A DNA stretch of 64,000 bases from Dromaius novaehollandiae (taxonomy: Eukaryota > Chordata > Aves > Casuariiformes > Dromaiidae): contig NC_088102.1 in the NCBI RefSeq assembly GCF_036370855.1, forward strand, positions 38,105,835 to 38,169,834, written 5' to 3'. A program made the translations under genes and the position numbers. Numbering within the stretch: the stretch's first letter is position 1; the number at the start of each line of letters is the position of its first letter. Shown here in pieces: positions 33,001 to 44,290 of the stretch. The notes under the pieces are model-generated. The model saw only the letters and a program-made list of their open reading frames with translations. It did no database searches and had not been told where the DNA came from.

Positions 33001-36000
33001 ATTCCAACCTGCTTTGAGATCCTGTCATTGCAGTTGGCTGTTGAAACATGACAACGTTCTGGGTCTAAGACCCAGCCTTCCTAAAATGTACTTCTATCTA
33101 CTTATCCCAAAGAAGAGTCACTTCCACATAGGAAACAAGGGAACTTTTTGCCCCCTCCCCCCCCTTAAAAAACTGGGGGGAGGGGGGGAATAGTTTATTA
33201 ATTGGTTGCATTTGAAGTTCAGTTCTCTTTCACACACATTATAGAACTTATCCTTTGAAGTTCTGCTGTTTGGTACTGTGTGCTTTCATAATAGTCTTCC
33301 AGATAGCAAAACTTCTAACAGCATTTTACAGGCCAGAGCCTCCCAGCTTCAGATAGGCCTACTGCTGCAGGTACTTCAGGCACCAACAAGGACAGTAGAT
33401 GCCCGAAGACACTTACAGCTACACCAATAGTGGCTTACTAAGTCAAGACTACCCTGAATACCAACCGTGTCTGTTCAATTTGTTCCCTAGAAGCACTAGT
33501 CTGTTCTCAGTTGAAAACATCCAGGCTAGAGGTTGACATTTTACATTTAGTCATTTTATGCATAACAGGGAATTTTGAAAAATTAAGGCAAAGCAAATCA
33601 ACAAAAGGAAGTATTTCACTTTAAACTCTGATTCCTGCTTCATTTCTGTTAAGCCCTTAGTCTAATGTCTAGGAAATAGGCTCTGGGAATTTGCTTGTTG
33701 GAAATAATAAACTCACATTTTTCTCAGTGCTATTTTTAATTCAAAGGAATTTTGACTGGTGAACATAAGGAAAAAGGTTGAGTGGCTTGTGAAAATTCGG
33801 CTGCTGGGAAACGGGCAAGCATATGTTTTACAGCAGGGGCATAGGTGGACATATGTCAGGGTATTTGCTAGGAGAGGACATGGTAGCTGAGCACAGCTAC
33901 TTGACAAAGGATTAAGTAAATGGAATGTCAGCTACTCTGCAAAAAAGTGCATTATCTGCAAAGAGTTAAAGCAGTAAGTTGGAACAGGACCTACCACTTT
34001 ACATTTTCAAAAGACAACACGGGCATACAGTGACAATACATAATTAGCAGCAGGACAACAGCTCTGGAATTTTGAGCCCGTTTTGGTTAGAGCCGAGTAC
34101 ATTATCTGATATCCAGTGCAACCACTACATTTTCCTCTATTTCATTCTGCTGTGCACCTTCAGAGAAGAGTTGCAAGTTTGAGATACATTCAATGAATGG
34201 CAAAGGTCTCCAATTTCTTATTTGCTACTCCTGTTTTCAGTATTATTTAAAGGGTTGATGAAAGTGAGTGTGGCTTGAAAACAAGTATTGGAAATAAGAC
34301 TTCACAGTCAGACATTGAGTCAGTCAATAGGTATCAAGAGCTTTAGAGGAAGCTCCACAGGTTAATAAAATTTTCCACATTCCCTTGATCTAATACATCT
34401 GGCATGTGTGGGGAGCAAATCTGCAGTTGGGCAGGTGTGTTCAAGTGACTTAAACATGATAGGACATCACATCATACACTGCAATGGAGGAAAGGAGTGC
34501 CACTTATTCTTTATTCTCTCTTACAGGACATACAAGCACATCACAGTATTTTGCCCATTTTAGGATGAAAAAGAATTAAAGGAAATTATATCATGAAGCT
34601 CCATCTTTAGATCAGTGTAAAACAAAGCCAACCAATCTTTCACAGCACTTTAAGGAAAACTGCAGAATGTATTTAACTGATGTCAGCTGGATACCAGGTA
34701 GTGACATATAGCTCATTCTTTTAAGATTCTTCAGGTTATCCTAAAAGGAGGCCAAACATGGCAGATTCTAAGAAGTGTGTGTGTGGACAAGTATTGTTTG
34801 TGTTCAAGATTTTCTTTTACCTTCTTTACCCTGTCCCCTTTCCAATCTCCATCTATGAGGCAAAAAGAATTGGTACAGTTTCCAAATAAAGCTGTGTGTT
34901 CCTTATGATCACTATGGGGTTCATACAGTGGAGATGTGTCAGAGATGGACAGATGAACACACACTATTGGATTCCAGAATTCTGTCATCTTGTCCACCTT
35001 TTAGATAAGTGGTACTCCTGCATCTCCTAGATTAAGATGCCTCTCTAGTTACTTTTATAAAAAGCCTAGTCTCTATTAGAGTCAGTAGGTGCCTTCAGCT
35101 TTTGTAACCATCTTCAAAAGTTGTTTTTTTGTTGTTCAGCTAGAGCAGCTAACCCTTGTAGCAGCTCCTTTTCACAGTTTTGTGCTGCCTTCTTATTTAG
35201 GCCCACTGTTTTTATGTAGTTGCAGAGGATGGCTCAAGTTTCTCTGGGTGACTTGATGTTTTCAGCAATCTTTGCCATAGTTAGCTGATTAAAGTAAAAG
35301 CAGTCAGTCACAGAAGCAAGCACTAACCCAATCCTAAAACCTTAAAAATATCTTCTTCTACTGTTTTTAAATATGCCTAGAGTTAAGTGACCCCAGGGCA
35401 AAAGAAAAGCTTAATGAATAGATAGCACAAAAATGTTCATGGTACATAGATAAACCATGGGTCCTGATTAAGGGGTGTGTGTGCACGTATGCACATATAT
35501 TTGAGTGATCAGATATTAAAGAGATGAAACCAACATGTATGTCTTAGTGCTTACTGAACAGTGAAGTGAAAGAATTTATGTCAAATTCACCAGGTTTTTA
35601 TAGTCAGTTCTTAGCTTCTCTTTGGAGAGTCTCAGATATTAGTCAAAAATGTCTCAGATATTAGTCCATGTACTCTGCCTCCTCGCATGTAGTTTTTTGC
35701 TTTAAGGAAGTTCTAAAACTAAATCTTTTTCCTCAGCTACATTTTGCTGCCCAACTTAGAAAGGTAGAAATTACTAGATGGATAGCTACACTGTAGTGCA
35801 CTGCAAACTGATGTCCCTAGCACTTATCTGGCCATTAGTGAAAGATTTATAATCAACTACCACAAACATAAGCACTTATTTTCTTTGTTTCTTAGGATCC
35901 TTTACAATTTAAGATGCTAACAGCTATAAACAAACAGCTTTTTAAGTCAGCACAGAGAGTTGACAAGAAGAACATATATGGGCCTTTTTATACACAATAG

Positions 36001-39000
36001 ATCCAAGTTCTCAAAACTGGAAGATGTGGCTAAATAAAAAAGCCAACTTCCTCACATACATTGCAGCACAGCATCCACACTATTTGTCAGTGAAGCAGGT
36101 TAGGACTAGTCAGGAACAGCAGGTACCTCCCTCAGTGATCAGACATTTATTCTGCCAGGCTGAGCCTTGCATTCAGGCTATAAAAAGAAATTCACCAGAA
36201 AGCTGGGCTGCAACCATCAAATTCATCACATTTGTGACCTAACCAGCAGCAGCAGTTGCACAGAATGAAACCATTTTATTTTCCCAACCTTTCCAGCTGT
36301 TTAGAATCACCCAGCAAGCATTTTTCTTTCAATAATCTCCTCTGTGAAAGCCACATAGAAAAGTAACATTGAGTAGAATGGATAGGAACTCTAACTGCCC
36401 AGACTTTCTTTTTCTTTCCAAAAATCTCAGAAAGAGCTTCGTAAGTGTTGCCTTCTCTCTACTGGTCTCTACCTCCAGCTTTTTACAGAACTCAGGAAAA
36501 CACAATACTCATCTCACCTCCATGCTTGTTTTATGGTAAAAAAGCACTATCAAATTATGTTTATTTAAAAAAAGAAAGGGGTGGAGGGGAAAATAAACAA
36601 ACAAACTTCAGCCATTCAGCCAAGCAGAAATATTTTCAAGCTCAAATTCTTTTGGATTTAGGCTTTGTTTTTAATATCAAACATTAGCAACTTGGCAGAC
36701 TTATTTTGAGCAGACAGATAGGGAAAGGTCACATAAGCATTCAATCAGCACACCAACAGATGGAGGGCAGTCACTTGGACTGGATGGAGATGGATGGCAA
36801 CCCAGACAATCACAATGCAACCTATATCCATTAACAGAAATCAGAATTTTAATAATTAGGAGCCAAACTTGTACTTAGAAAAAAGTACCAATACAAAACA
36901 ACAGATTTAAGAAAAGAAGGTTTCCTGCACACTTTTTCAAATAAGCTATTAATGTATCACTCAGGCTCTGACACTTACAACTGGGATATAAGATGCCCTT
37001 CTGTAAGCTGTATGACAATGGGGATACTCACTTCCTATCTTACGAGAAATACAGTTCATTTAGTCAGCTTCCACAATAGGCAACAGTCACTATAGTGAGT
37101 CATTTCCCTACACAGATTTAGAGAAAATGTTCTTCTGTAAGCTGACTCAAAAGCTTTGGGGGCATCTAACTAGAAAAACACCTGGGTAGCAGCAGGGAAA
37201 GTCTACCCATCCTACTCTACTAGGATGTTGCACCAGAGCCAGAAGCAGCAATTTGAAAGGAGGAGATTCAGCTTTCAAAATCTAGACAGTCTGCTAACAC
37301 TGCCCAGTGGCATGCTGCTGGAATATGGTTACAAGTCTCAAGGGGCAGACAGGAGTTGAAACAAAAGCATATGGAACATCAGGGAGAAATGATCTCCTGA
37401 CACTGCTTGTTTACACCGCACATTTGTGACCTAGAGGTAAAAAAAAATTAAATTTAACAGAAAAGTTAAATCTTTCCTTTTCTGGGTTTCTAAATCCTGC
37501 TGAACTACTTCACAAGGAATTTGGATATCCCACCGTTACTATATCTCATTTCACACTATGTATTATATAAAACCACTTACATGAACATATCACTCCTGCT
37601 TATTCAATGGAATTGTTTTCTCAGGTTACAGCCAGCTTAGTGAATCACCAGAGATACAGAAAGGCTTTTCAAGAAGCAATGAGTATTATGAACAATCTTG
37701 ATAGACAAACTTAACATTCTCCTTTCTGTGAACAAGACAGAGGGCTACAAGCTGTTACTATCCCCCTTTTCAGTGGGCTCACACGGATAAGCTTATAGGC
37801 TGGTGCTGGCTTCGCTTTATCCTCTCTCAGAGAGGCTGGCAAAAGGTTGCATGGCAGCAAACAAATGAATCATTCATTATGACCAGTGCATACTGAAGCC
37901 TATTTTAAAACAGTTTTAATCCACCAGATCTACCAGGAGAGGGGAAAGAAAAAAAAAAAAGGTGAGAACAACTATACAAACAAGGGCATACTCTATTCTG
38001 CACGGATATGAAACTAGGCCAGCAAGGATCCCAATACAGGATATTGAGATTTCAGCAGTCTAGTTTAATCATAACCTTCTTGCTTTGAAAGTTACTACAC
38101 AAAATCTCTTTAAATATATACCCACTGCAAAAATCTCCTTTTTGGTGTAGATTAATGGTTTAACAAGTTTCTGCTAGTACCAAAATTTCACATCTCAGTA
38201 ATTCCATTCTGCTTTTTAGCATTGTGAAAGCATTGGTTCAAAATAACATTCCTGTTTCAGTATCTATTTAAAAGCCTTCTGCTCATACAAAAAAACCCAA
38301 CAACAAACAAGAAATCCAATTGCTATCCCGAGTCTGTATTCAAGGTTGCCTTTGCATACACTTAGCCAAGAAATTTTTCTGACCCCAAATCAAGCAGCCA
38401 TCTCATCTCCCTTTGATAACTGTTATGAAATCCAGTGTGCTTGACCTCAAGAGGTCTTGAAAAACATCACTTTCAGGTGTTGGGAAACATTTGCCCTGAG
38501 GCTTGCATCAGAGCAGGAGATGACGGACAGCCGTTGCAGTCTGTCCCTCTCCTGACAAACTCCAGCGCAAGTTGTCTTCATTTACAGATCCAATTCCTTT
38601 TAAATAAGTTTAACCCCAAAACAGCATGTTTCTGACAGCAAAAATGTAAGTCAGAAAATGTAAGTCAGACATACCAAGACATACCAGAACAGCTCTCCTC
38701 AACAAGCACCTCATGCTTTAACTATTATACAAGTAAATAGTTGTTACATCAGTTATCCCAGGCAGGTAATACTTGGGAGGAAGGGAGAGCAGAACATACC
38801 AGAACTTATTGAAGTTCTCTCCCTTCCTCTTATTCACTGGAAGAAACTATCTCATTTCTTCATATTAAAATGACAGATCTGAATTTCTGGCATTTGACTC
38901 AGGTACCTACGTCTGAGCTTTTCACAATATAGTTTTACAACTGAAACTTGCACCTTCCATCCCTTCTATTACATTCACATAAGCACATACCTGCCATAGG

Positions 39001-42000
39001 TATCTTGGGCTTATGAATCTACAATAAAATACAGGGTTAAAGTTTTGAACAAGAAAGTAATGACAATTCCAAACACTAAAGCAGTTCAGTAATCCAGTTC
39101 ATTTTCTAAATTTTTCCCTCAATCATCTCCCTTTGGGCCCCTCTCCACTAACTCCTCTCCTTCAACACCTTTTATTGCAAGAAATAAAACAGCATGTGAC
39201 ATGAACTCATTCCAATCCAGAGATGGCTGAATTTGTGCTATCAGCAAATAAACTAAGCCATGTATTAAAACTGATTTTATATTATAAAGTAGTCAAGAAT
39301 GACTAGTATCACCAGGAAAAACAAAATACAAAAACCCCGAAGAGCTCTGTTCTTTCATCCTTGAATCTCATCTCTTCTTACTGAAAGGTTGGGAAGAAAT
39401 AATAAATTCAGATTTCCTGATCAGTTTAGTTTAAATCCATCCAAAAGAAAGGAAGAAAAAAAAAAATCACTAAACTGATATGATGAGCATCTACAAGTGA
39501 AGCACCTTCTGTGCTTTACCCTAATTTATTTTAAAGCCAATTTCAATGTGAATTTGTGCAATTCAGAATATGTACTGGACAAGTGGGGAAAAAAATCCAT
39601 CAAATCAGCTGACCCCAAAATGTTTCATTCTAAATTAAAAACAAGCAGACAGTGTCTTCCATCAGTATGGGGAAGGGAGGAAAATCAGAGCTGACCTACT
39701 GTGAGGAATGCCCCAGCTTCACATACTTTCACTGTTGATGTTTTTCCGGTAAATTAAGACTATGGCCATATCAACTCATACCAGACAGTCACTCTTTGAC
39801 AAGTCTACCTCTACTTAAGCCTGTAGGCCACATATCTCTGCAGGCCACCAGCTTATCAAACCAGTCAAAGTTGCAATTCAGATCCAAACTTTGTTAATCT
39901 CTTCTAGATCAGTCTGACCCCAGCGTGACCAAACTCAGGAACCCAGCACATCCAGCTCTAAATAAACACTTAAATAAATCAACAGTAGCCAACAAACAAG
40001 AAAGAAACTTGGGCAGCAGTGTTTTACTAGAATTGTTTTCATGTTAGAGAGAGCAGAGGGGTTCTAAGTCGCCTCAAGGGCTGTGCTAATTAACACAACA
40101 GCCGCCTATTATAAATCCAAGAATGGTCCTTTTCTCCTTCAGCTAAGGGAACTAGAAAACATTATGGTTTTAAATTTGATCAGATTCTCTGCTTAATCCA
40201 CAACAAACAGGAGAGGCCCAAGAAATTCCTACTCTACAGAACTACATACCTCGTATCTCCTATAGATCACGCAATGCTCATCTGCCACCTATCTTCCCCA
40301 GTCATTCCCACCCACCAAAGTCCAAACGCCTCCACATATTGTATCTATTTCTCTTCACTGTCAGAAGAATACACAGCCCTGCAAAGCTTTGTATCCTGTC
40401 CTCCCCCAAGCCAGGGAGCTATGAATCTCTGTTTTTATACAACATTCTTACTTCTTTGTCAGGATGGAGGAGTTCCTTTAAAGTGTTAATATTCTGGTCT
40501 TCCCCTTAGGAGAATAATCAGAAATGAGAAAATGGAGTAGCAGCCCAGGACCCTGCAGTAGGACTATCAAAGAACAGCAGTTAAGATGGAGTGAAAGGAA
40601 TGGAAAACTCCCTCCCCAAGATATTAGTCGGTGAAAGCAAGATGCAAGACACTGCAAAAAGAAGGAACCAAAGGTCTACTATTCTCTCTCTTTAATGTAG
40701 GTAGAAACTAGCAACTTAAGTCATTAAATTGGGCATATTAACATATGAAAAGCCATGTGGTTCCTTGATATTCAAAGTAACAGAGTATATATACTTAAGG
40801 CCAAACCCAGAAAATTAGAAAGCAATGCATGCATCTTAGCATCTGAAACACTATAGTTTTAGAAGGGACTTTAGAGCATCTTCATTTTATACAAGTCAAA
40901 TTAAGTTTGAAACTATAATGGAAAAAATAAAATTTTACAATGTCAGGCAAACAGTGGATTCTAATCACCAGAAATCTCTTCTACTTGAAACAACTAAGTG
41001 CAATTTTATATAAGAGTTACTGTTAATACATAATTTCAATTTGTAGATGGGAACTTCTTACACTTCCTTACACTGCACAGAGTCCACCCTCAATCTTCTA
41101 CAGGGAAGCATCACCTCCATAGCTGGCCTTGTGTCCAGTTACAAGCTTGTAATGACAAGGACAAACAGTGCAGTGATGTTTATAGCACTCTCACATTCCT
41201 GCTGACACCCACTCACCCTCCCACCCCCCCCCCCCCCAAAAAACCCACTGTGGACACAAACGTTTCAGAAGTAATCAATACATACTGGAGAACAGAGGCC
41301 CTATATCTTAGATAAATGTTACTTCTTTTTAAGAAGAAATCTGGTCTCTTGCAGTGTTATTTACCCACTCCTGGAAAGCAAGTAACGGGGTCCTGTGAAA
41401 ATTATTAATTCTTTTAACATAAGAGATAATTCAAGTTAACAACAATAATTGCTGTATCTTATATTTTCCTTCTTCAGTGCAATAGAAATAAGACTTATAG
41501 CATTAGCATAGCATTAGAAAGATGAAGACAAAGAAAAGCAGGTAAACTTCTACTGCCAATTCAGTGTACCACAGGAGACCAAGCAATGGAATTACTACCA
41601 CATTAATAAAGGCAAAGCTATCTCGCCAGGGTTAGCTATCCTGCTAGAGAAGAAAAATAAACAGCCGCTAAACAAAAACAATTGTTGGTTAAGCTTCCAT
41701 GAACAACAGATATGCGCAACACAAAAGGCTACATGATAGTTCCCTCCTCAATCTACCACCCAACCCACAAGCAGATTGTCTTTGCAGGATAAACAACGAA
41801 GACCATCATTTATTTCAAGATGGGCTCTCAAAACAGAATCTGTTACAATTCATGTGCCATCTGAACCTCTTCATAAGAGGGCTGCAGAGATTTAAGATGA
41901 AGTTACACCAACACAGACTAAAAAATTAAAATTAAAAAAAATGCCCCAAAAATCCTCTGCCTAGGTGGAAGAATGTCAGCAATGGGAAACTGAAATTTGC

Positions 42001-43752
42001 AGGAGGAAGAAATCCCAAAAGCTTTAAAAAATGTAGAAGGACAGCAAGAAAATATCTCCACGTGCATTACTGATGAATTAGTAAATGGTTCATAAGCAAC
42101 TCAACAATGAAACTCCACCTGTTTTTGAGCTTACCTTGCTTCATTTCTATCCTTACAACCATTTGTTATTGGAATGCAGAAGAGGCTTGTATCCTCTTTT
42201 CCCACCTTCCCCAAGTTTCCATTGAAGTGGTTGTAAATTGGCCCCTTTCAGCTGGTGAACCATAAGGAGACACATAGGATAAGCCTACAGGGCTGTCCAG
42301 AACAATACCTTCTGTTTTAAAGTGGTATTAAAATTCAGAATAAATTTGCTAGGGGGTTATTAGAAGTTATCTTACCTCTACATGCCCCTAGATTCTATCA
42401 ACACTAATCACACATAGAACAGATAATGCAGGTTCTCTTCATGTGATCCACCTCTGCAGTCCATCCCCATTACACAGTTCCAGGTAAAGCTTTCTAAATT
42501 AAAGACTCTCCAGACAAGAATTCACCTTTACAAGTTTGTATCTCTCATGTCCTGTTCCTAATAACTGTGATACTTTTTTCCACCAGTTCTCAGCTTGTAG
42601 AAGCGATAATGTGAGATATGAAACACCGGCAAGCCCATCAATTTGCTTAAACAACAGTAATGGTAAGAGTTAAAAGACCACAATCTTTCCATTCGGACAG
42701 TGCTACTTCCAAGTGCTTTCAAAGCAAAACTTCAGACAAAACCTCATACGCAAACCTAGTGTTTTCTCCAGAAAGTTCCAAATTTCGTCATTTGAAAGTA
42801 TATTTTAAGAACAAGTTAAATACCTCCTATTTATTAGCGTAACGAATATGGAAAAACAAAGCACGCTATTTGAGAAATTCAGCAATACATTCAAGGGTAT
42901 TACTTGACTGGATACACTCAGTGCATAGAACGTTTTGAATGGCATCATGTTCTTCAAGCTTTTCTTAAATCAGTGTGGGAATGGTAGGTATTAAAGCACT
43001 CGATGTGCCAACACAGAAAATACATGCATGCACACGACTGCTTCTCAGGAGCTGGAGCACACCGAGGTGTGCAGGCCACGGACCCGAGCGCTCTTTGTTC
43101 CGGGCCCCCACAAGCCTGCCGATGCAGCCGTACGCTCTCTCACGCATCTCGCACGCGGGAACGGCGGCACAGCACCGAGTCACCCTTTCCCGATACCGTA
43201 GAAATGAGGCAGATAGTGCTTTCCCCCGCGCATGGACGGCTCGGGGGCATTTCAGGTTTCGCGATCCCAAGCGAAACGCGGAGTGGGGAGTAGTGTCCCC
43301 CCCCTCCCCCCCCCGCCACAGCTCGGGGCGAGCGGCTGAGTCACGCTTCACCGACAGGAGTAATGAAAGGGAAACCCGGGGGGGGGGCTGGGGGGAGCAG
43401 ACCCCCCCGCGGCGAGGCCCCCCGACGCCGCGCTGTGCCTCACCGAGCCCGGCCAGCCGCTCCACCAGCCCCGCAGCGCGGAGAGCAGCGGGGCCGTGGT
43501 CCACTCCGCGCCGTTTCTGCGAGACAAAGAAAGGGGGGAGGGCGGTTACCAAGCGCTGCCGCGGCAGGCGCCGAGCCCCGCGGGAGGGAGCCGAGGGGCT
43601 GGGCCCCCCCTCCGCCCCCCGGCCGCCATGCCCACCTGCCCCCTGGAGAAGGGGGCTCCCACCAGCGCCACGGAGTGCGCCGGCTTGGGGAGCTGGAGCC
43701 CCGCGTCCGCCTGCTTGCGGAGGAGCCGGGCGAAGCTGCTGCGCAGGGACAT
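24057..43752 (-). CDS. ARG2: ARG2, mitochondrial arginase, 8 exons, 356 aa
   Basis: Hydrolyses L-arginine to ornithine and urea in mitochondria as a binuclear-manganese ureohydrolase (family knowledge). Exons in transcript order: 43752-43636, 43516-43444, 32405-32228, 31307-31148, 27164-27070, 26925-26821, 25291-25155, 24262-24057; all GT-AG and in frame. The N-terminus [13 protein letters not shown] is Arg-rich and lacks acidic residues, as expected for a mitochondrial presequence. The Mn ligands are all present: His122 in GGDHS, Asp145, His147 and Asp149 in DAHADINTP, Asp253 and Asp255 in SFDIDAFDP. Their spacing equals that of human arginase. The C-terminus [10 protein letters not shown] is ARG2-like. 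Human ARG2 has 354 residues. Intron 2 is very long (11 kb) and intron 1 only 119 bp. Confidence 0.98.
24263..27069 (-). other. ARG2 introns 7, 6 and 5 (exons 7 and 6 lie between them)
   Basis: The introns are 24263-25154, 25292-26820 and 26926-27069 (only 144 bp). The sequence is ordinary, with no repeat or gene recognised. Confidence 0.8.
27165..31147 (-). other. ARG2 intron 4
   Basis: The donor is GTAAGTA at 31147 and the acceptor TTTGCTTGCAG before exon 5. It contains an (GGTTT)n-like short run near 28014-28030, an A-rich stretch near 28189-28211, a weak tRNA-like fragment near 30736-30775 and the alternating CA/TG/TA block at 30888-31018. No gene seen. Confidence 0.8.
30888..31018. repeat. 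Imperfect alternating purine-pyrimidine block (TG/CA/TA)
   Basis: About 130 bp of mixed GTGTGTGC, GCGCACAC, ACACATATAT, GTGTGTGTAT and ACACACACAC segments, largely alternating purine-pyrimidine, about 130 bp from ARG2 exon 4. It contains self-complementary pieces. Confidence 0.85.
31308..32227 (-). other. ARG2 intron 3, no gene seen
   Basis: The donor is GTGAGC at 32227 and the acceptor is after ACTTCCAG. Unremarkable sequence. Confidence 0.8.
32406..43443 (-). other. ARG2 intron 2, 11 kb
   Basis: The largest intron in the window. It holds a C-tract/G-tract inverted repeat (33151-33188), short direct duplications at 35629-35666 and 38641-38688, a C16 run followed by A6 near 41224-41245, and part of the ARG2 CpG island at its right end. 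I recognise no exon, transposon or RNA gene. Confidence 0.75.
33151..33188. repeat. Inverted repeat of C-rich and G-rich arms
   Basis: The left arm CCCCCTCCCCCCCC and the right arm GGGGGGAGGGGGGG flank TTAAAAAACT. Aligned on the single T/A, they give about 12 consecutive pairs. Confidence 0.85.
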
Positions 43753-44290
43753 GATCCAGGCGCCGCAGAGCCGCTGAGCGATGCCGGCTGCCGTCGCGCC
43801 GCTCCTTTTAAAGAGCTCCAGCGCCGCGGCGCAGCGGGGGGCGGCCCCACCCCTCCCCCTCGCACACCCCCGGGACGCCCGGCCAACGGCAGCGCGCGCG
43901 CCCGGTGTGTCCCGCCCCCACGGCGCACGCGACCCTGCGCGCGACGGCGGCGCCCGCCAAGAGGGCGTGGCGCGAGCGCCCGCCGCGGCCAACGGCTGCC
44001 CGGCACAGACGTCCGCCCCCCCCGCGCCCCTCGGCGCTCCCTGCCCTCCCCTCCCGCCGCCGCGGCGGGGAAGCCCTCCCTCAGCCGCGCACCTCCCGCT
44101 GGCTAACGCCGCGCCTGGCACGCGTCCCCTCGCCGGGGTTTTTCCACTGCCAGCCGCCGCGTGCCCGTGACGGCCCTCAGCGGCTGCCGTTAACGGTCAG
44201 GGCAGTCGGAGCCCCCCGCGCCGGCGGATCGCAGCCCTTCGTGGCTTCCTCCCCACACACCCCAGAGCGAGCGCCGCACCGGTTCTCTTG
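43060..44290. promoter_or_regulatory. CpG island at ARG2 exons 1-2 and promoter
   Basis: GC-rich and CpG-dense from within intron 2 through exons 2 and 1 and about 500 bp upstream of the ARG2 ATG. On the gene strand a TATA-like TTTAAAAG lies about 52-59 bp upstream of the ATG (43804-43811). Long open frames on both strands here reflect low stop-codon density, not genes. Confidence 0.8.

Noticed and set aside
43363-44170. Long frames on both strands at the ARG2 CpG island
   Set aside because: They overlap ARG2 exons 1-2 in wrong frames with Pro/Arg/Ala-rich composition. They are compositional artefacts.
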